Source of the DNA: Sporosarcina sp. NCCP-2716
GTDB lineage: Bacteria; Bacillota; Bacilli; Bacillales_A; Planococcaceae
Reading direction: 5' to 3'
DNA length: 64,000 nt
Assembly (NCBI RefSeq): GCF_023707985.1
Contig: NZ_BRCF01000002.1
Location: 322,226 to 386,225 of the forward strand
Positions 60,499-64,000 of this stretch are shown piece after piece (position 1 is the stretch's first letter; each line of letters starts with the position of its first letter). The position numbers and the translations under genes are program-made. The notes below the pieces were generated by a model. That model did no database searches, was not told the DNA's origin, and saw only the letters and a program-made list of their open reading frames with translations.

Positions 60499-61275
60499 TC
60501 ACTCTATTTCATAAAACCCCTTTGTCGTCTCCAGCAATTCCCGATAGACCTTTTCCACCGGCAACTGCTTCAATTCCGCGATCGCCGCAATGCTTGCGTG
60601 CAGCATCGCAGGCTCCGTCATCCGCCCGGCAAACGGCCCTTCGAACGGCCACGGTCCGTCGGTTTCGACCATGAGCTGCGAGAGCGGCACCCGGCGGGCG
60701 ATGTCGCGGATCTTCGGCCGGTAGACGACTTCGGGAGTGACCGACACGGCATAGCCGTTCGAAAGCATTCGGTCGAGCACCGCGTCACTTCCTTTGAACC
60801 AATGGAAATGTGCTCGTGTCACCCCATGCTCCTCCAGCAGGTCACAGACCGTTTCCGCGTCGTCATACACCGCATGCAGCACGATCGGCAAGCCGGTCGC
60901 CGCCGCTTTGCGGATAAACCGCTCCAGCAGAGCCTCATACTGCGCGCTGTCGAGCGACGGATCCTCAAGCTGCAAATACCACGGCAGGCCGACCTCTCCA
61001 ATCGCCGTGATCGACTCCCGCTCATCATCGATCAGCTGCAGCAGCGCCGCCACTTCCGCTTCACCCGGCAATGGCTGTTCCGGATGAAACCCGGCCGCCG
61101 GCAAAATGCGCCGGTCCTCCCGCGCCAGCTCCAATGTCCGGCGCGCAGAGGCCAAGTCGGTCGACATGGCGACCAATGCGCCAACGCCTGCTCGCTCCAG
61201 CCCGGCGAGCATCTGCTGCCGGGCAGGTTCACTGTATTGATCCAAATGGATATGGGCGTCGATTAGTTGGGGCAT
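60499..61275 (-). CDS. TatD family metal-dependent hydrolase
   Basis: A 258-residue TIM-barrel hydrolase: IDAHIHLDQY (HxH), AIGEVGLPWYL (Glu), LHAVYDD and VETDGPWPF (Asp). TatD-like enzymes are DNases or other phosphodiester/amide hydrolases. GAGAGGATG precedes the ATG. Confidence 0.87.
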   Translation of the reverse strand: MPQLIDAHIHLDQYSEPARQQMLAGLERAGVGALVAMSTDLASARRTLELAREDRRILPAAGFHPEQPLPGEAEVAALLQLIDDERESITAIGEVGLPWYLQLEDPSLDSAQYEALLERFIRKAAATGLPIVLHAVYDDAETVCDLLEEHGVTRAHFHWFKGSDAVLDRMLSNGYAVSVTPEVVYRPKIRDIARRVPLSQLMVETDGPWPFEGPFAGRMTEPAMLHASIAAIAELKQLPVEKVYRELLETTKGFYEIE

Positions 61276-61429
61276 GATATGTCATCCTCTCATTCTCTGT
61301 CGGTATGCTTATGACTGTCCCTTTCGCCTTGAGCCTCTCGTTTCCCTTTTCCAAGGAAGGATGAACGATGCTTGCAGCGAAAACCGGGTATACTAATCTG
61401 AATGAATTCATCTACTGGAGGTCTTTCAA

Positions 61430-62215
61430 ATGGGGTCTTTACTGAAGGATAAAGTGGCGTTTGTAACAGGGGCAGCGAGCGGAATCGGTCTGGAAGTGGC
61501 GAGAGAATTCGCGAAGGAAGGGGCCCGCGTCGTCATCTCCGACGTGAATGAAGAGGCGGCCAAACAGGCGGCGGAACAGCTGACGGCGGATGGCTATGAG
61601 GCAGCTGCGGCGGCCTGTGACGTGACCGACGAAGAACAGCTCGGCCGGAGTATCGACTTTACTGTAGAGAAGTTCGGGCGGCTGGACATCCTCGTCAACA
61701 ACGCCGGCCTGCAGCATGTCGCGGACATTGACGAGTTCCCGACGGAGAAATTCCAACTCATGCTGAATGTGATGCTAACAGCGCCCTTCATGGCCATTAA
61801 AAAAGTATTCCCACTCATGAAAAAGCAAGGTCACGGCCGGATCATCAACATGGCGTCCATCAACGGCGTCATCGGGTTCGCTGGAAAAGCGGCGTACAAC
61901 AGCGCCAAACACGGGGTCATCGGCCTGACGAAAGTCGCGGCACTGGAAGGCGCAGCACACGGCATTACCGTCAACGCCCTATGCCCAGGCTATGTCGACA
62001 CTCCGCTCGTTCAGAACCAGCTGGCCGGCCTCGCGGAAACACGGAATATCCCCATCGAGAAAGTGATGGAAGACGTCATCTATCCGCTCGTCCCGCAAAA
62101 ACGCCTCCTGTCCGTCCAGGAGATTGCGGACTACGCCGTCTTCATCGCGAGCGACAAGGCGAAGGGCGTCACGGGACAAGCGATCATCCTGGACGGCGGG
62201 TATACGGTGCAGTGA
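61430..62215 (+). CDS. 3-hydroxybutyrate dehydrogenase-like SDR
   Basis: A 261-residue short-chain dehydrogenase with TGAASGIG, NNAGLQHV, the catalytic INMASING and YNSAKHGVIG, and the C-terminal VTGQAIILDGGYTVQ. The NNAGLQHVADIDEFP and LVQNQLAGLAETR segments are typical of (R)-3-hydroxybutyrate dehydrogenase (BdhA, YxjF). It interconverts 3-hydroxybutyrate and acetoacetate. GGAGG precedes the ATG. Confidence 0.88.
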   Translation: MGSLLKDKVAFVTGAASGIGLEVAREFAKEGARVVISDVNEEAAKQAAEQLTADGYEAAAAACDVTDEEQLGRSIDFTVEKFGRLDILVNNAGLQHVADIDEFPTEKFQLMLNVMLTAPFMAIKKVFPLMKKQGHGRIINMASINGVIGFAGKAAYNSAKHGVIGLTKVAALEGAAHGITVNALCPGYVDTPLVQNQLAGLAETRNIPIEKVMEDVIYPLVPQKRLLSVQEIADYAVFIASDKAKGVTGQAIILDGGYTVQ

Positions 62216-62258
62216 GGAAGTTCCGGAGTGACGGTTACAGGCAGGGGTATTACTGAAG

Positions 62259-62296
62259 AAAGCGCACAGACCGCTGCTAGGGTCTGTGCGCTTTTC
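62259..62296. terminator. Bidirectional terminator after the SDR gene
   Basis: Perfect 14-bp stem AAAGCGCACAGACC/GGTCTGTGCGCTTT with an 8-base loop and TTTT. Confidence 0.85.
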
Positions 62297-62353
62297 ATGT
62301 TTCATCCCTTATCGGGTCGACGGTATAGCTGCCGCTTTCTGCAAAAAGACTTC

Positions 62354-62818
62354 TTACCCGATCAGCGTCTGGTTTGTATCATTCTCATCGGTCAGGTAGG
62401 TGACTCGCTCGTACCCCGCGTTGACTGCTTTGGCATAGAGTTCACCTATCATCTGGTGGTCTTTTGCATAGATCCATACGTAAGATGAATCGGCCACGAG
62501 GAGAACGAGCTGACAGTCACTGGCCAGAAATTGCTCGTACGTGGCGATATCATTCACGGGAGTAGTGGAGCCTGTCGGAAAGGCCTTGATATCCACGAAG
62601 ATCAGGTAATACTCCGATTCGGAAAGCACCCTGCGGAGCGTTTCCCCGCTCATCACTTCATCCTGGAACAACAATCTCCCCAATTCGTTATTCTCCATCA
62701 CATAGGTCTCGTTCATCCCACCTAATTTCCATTCGAACGCCTCGATGTCCACGCCATCCAATAGGCCCGCCAGAATGTTATCGCACTCATCTGGAATGTA
62801 GAAAGATACACCTCTCAC
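62354..62818 (-). CDS. DUF2691 family protein
   Basis: A 154-residue soluble protein matching DUF2691 (RGVSFYIPDECDNILAGLL, YYLIFVDIKAFP, LASDCQLVLLVADSSYVWIY, TDENDT). GTG 62818 behind GGAGG fits the family N-terminus. The function is unknown. Confidence 0.8.
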   Translation of the reverse strand: MRGVSFYIPDECDNILAGLLDGVDIEAFEWKLGGMNETYVMENNELGRLLFQDEVMSGETLRRVLSESEYYLIFVDIKAFPTGSTTPVNDIATYEQFLASDCQLVLLVADSSYVWIYAKDHQMIGELYAKAVNAGYERVTYLTDENDTNQTLIG

Positions 62819-62910
62819 GCTCCGCCCTCCTCCCTTGCTTTTAAAGGAATAAACGTGCAATCCATGACAGCAGTATGTGACGGAACCTCTATATCTGAAA
62901 AAGACGATTT

Positions 62911-63339
62911 TTATCCCTCAATAATACCGTCTAATGCCTTCTGTATTTCTTTTTCAACAGGCGCACTTCCTGAAATTTCATTTTGCTGATGGACATAAAT
63001 GATAAGTATATTCCTCTTTTCGAACACACTCACGGTATTCAGTTCCATCTTCTCTATTCTATTGGCAAATTCGATTTTGCCCTTCTTCAGATCATTATCG
63101 TTTTTGAATTCAAAGATACAAAGCTGTTTTTTTGTATTGACTTCATACGTCCCTGGCTTCACATTTCCAAGTTTTTGACCATAGGGATTTTTCGGAAACT
63201 CAGTTTTCACCAAGACGATTTCATTATCTTGCAAAGCCATTATCACTTCTTCTTCCGTAATATGAGAGCTGTCATTTGTCTGAACAGGTTGACAGGCAAC
63301 TAAGAATAGAAGGAAACAAAAACTAATAACTTTCTTCAA
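62911..63339 (-). CDS. Lipoprotein of unknown function
   Basis: A 142-residue protein with signal peptide and lipobox (FLLFLVAC). A small domain of about 115 residues follows. It is AT-rich relative to most of the window. No family is recognised. Confidence 0.75.
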   Translation of the reverse strand: MKKVISFCFLLFLVACQPVQTNDSSHITEEEVIMALQDNEIVLVKTEFPKNPYGQKLGNVKPGTYEVNTKKQLCIFEFKNDNDLKKGKIEFANRIEKMELNTVSVFEKRNILIIYVHQQNEISGSAPVEKEIQKALDGIIEG

Positions 63340-63473
63340 TTCGTTTCCCCCACTACAATGTCATTCGCAAATCCCACTGAAGGAAAAGACCATCTTCACA
63401 TAACAGGCCATTTGTGACTTTGATGCGATCGCAACGCTGGAACTATGCTTGATCGCGTATACAGGTGAATGGG

Positions 63474-63884
63474 TTACCCCTCCACAAGCCCGTAGTATTT
63501 AAATAGTTTCCCCTCTGACTCTACGAGTAAAATCGGCCCTGCAACTTCTCCCGATTCTTTAGCCGAATAGATTTTTGCACCAACAGGCAATTTGTTCGAC
63601 ATCTCATCCTCAAAGGTTGTATCCGTATCATTTCTTGTTTTGATTTCCCCCACCTGCTCGTCTTTTGTTAACGTCAGTTCTTCAACCCAGTCGATGCCAG
63701 TCTTATAAATAACACCGTCGAATTGAAATAGATCAGCCTCCGGGTCTAATGCGAGAACCTCTTTTGCATCCGGATTTTCTGTTGTATAAGTTTCTGTTGT
63801 ACTGATGGTTGATGAATTAGAACACCCGACCGCTAGTAAGGAAATAAAAATGGACAAACTTAATAATACTATTCGCATCCTCAT
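63474..63884 (-). CDS. Lipoprotein of unknown function
   Basis: A 136-residue protein starting at ATG 63884 after GAGGAGG, with the lipobox LLAVGC. Its Ser/Thr-rich linker leads to a small domain (LFQFDGVIYKTGIDWVEEL). No family is recognised. AT-rich. Confidence 0.75.
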   Translation of the reverse strand: MRMRIVLLSLSIFISLLAVGCSNSSTISTTETYTTENPDAKEVLALDPEADLFQFDGVIYKTGIDWVEELTLTKDEQVGEIKTRNDTDTTFEDEMSNKLPVGAKIYSAKESGEVAGPILLVESEGKLFKYYGLVEG

Positions 63885-63929
63885 CCAATCCCTCCTCGTA
63901 TCGTTAGACGGGTAAGGGTACAACCAGTT

Positions 63930-64000
63930 TGTATTTGGCAAGTAGAAAATGTATGTTTCGGCAATTAAAAATGTAGGTCCTTGCCAATCATCTTGTTTTA
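63930..64000. mobile_element. Possible end of an IS21-type insertion sequence
   Basis: From TGTATTTGGCAAGTAGAAAA onward two similar units follow: GGCAAGTAGAAAATGTATGT and GGCAATTAAAAATGTAGGT. Repeated GGCAA-TA-AAATGTA units at a TG terminus are how many IS21-family ends look. The rest of the element would be beyond the right edge. Confidence 0.4.

Overview
The window looks like chromosome from a fairly GC-rich member of the Bacillales, most likely a Planococcaceae-type organism; this placement is inferred, not proven. The evidence is the gene set (homologues of Bacillus DacC, YtvA, VmlR, YndG/YndH/YndJ, MepB, DUF3889, DUF4317 and DUF2691), strong AGGAGG-type ribosome binding sites, frequent TTG/GTG starts and many short U-tailed terminators. 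No rRNA, tRNA, prophage or CRISPR locus was seen.

Layout. 1-7952: ureide (allantoate) catabolism: AllG (cut by the window edge) and AllF of oxamate carbamoyltransferase, an alpha/beta-hydrolase paired with ureidoglycolate dehydrogenase AllD, allantoate amidohydrolase AllC and a CynX-type MFS carrier. Together they could take allantoate through ureidoglycolate and oxalurate to oxamate plus carbamoyl phosphate. 8134-16807: a DAACS symporter, a two-gene unit with a molybdenum oxidoreductase carrying a C-terminal LysM domain, a PgeF-like protein, a broken coiled-coil gene behind a LexA-like box, the DacC carboxypeptidase and a luciferase-like oxidoreductase. 17016-26725: an ABC exporter, a 54-residue small gene, a Bcr/CflA pump, a lipoprotein, SelO, a ZIP-like membrane protein, a VmlR-type ABC-F protein behind an attenuator, a rhodanese and a 51-residue membrane protein. 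27008-32624: LOV-STAS photoreceptor YtvA, the FMN-riboswitch-controlled ribD-ribE-ribBA-ribH operon, a GNAT and QueT behind a candidate preQ1-II-like riboswitch.

32778-42461: an SDR, a Tad2-like DUF2829 protein, an HxlR regulator divergent from a nitroreductase with twin palindromic operators, an NAD(P)-binding DUF2867-like protein, an ABC-2-like exporter, Ogt, DUF3889 and malate:quinone oxidoreductase. 42705-49340: a peptide ABC transporter of unusual build: fused ATPases, both permeases with long N-terminal extensions, and a substrate-binding protein that appears circularly permuted. 49644-64000: DUF4317, Ohr, the yndG-yndH-yndJ operon, an AT-richer stretch (MepB, lipoprotein, methyltransferase), NUDIX, an MTA/SAH-deaminase-type amidohydrolase, a MntA-HepT module with an altered HepT motif, TatD, a 3-hydroxybutyrate-type dehydrogenase, DUF2691, two lipoproteins, and what may be an IS21-type element end at the right edge.

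The most unusual structure is a set of three intergenic arrays (about 15583-15745, 39587-39833, 49424-49610). Each repeats a TGAGCG core (CGCTCA on the other strand) every 20-21 bp, i.e. every two helical turns, with two alternating unit types. They differ in sequence outside the core, sit next to gene 3' ends, and have the same orientation relative to the gene whose 3' end they follow.
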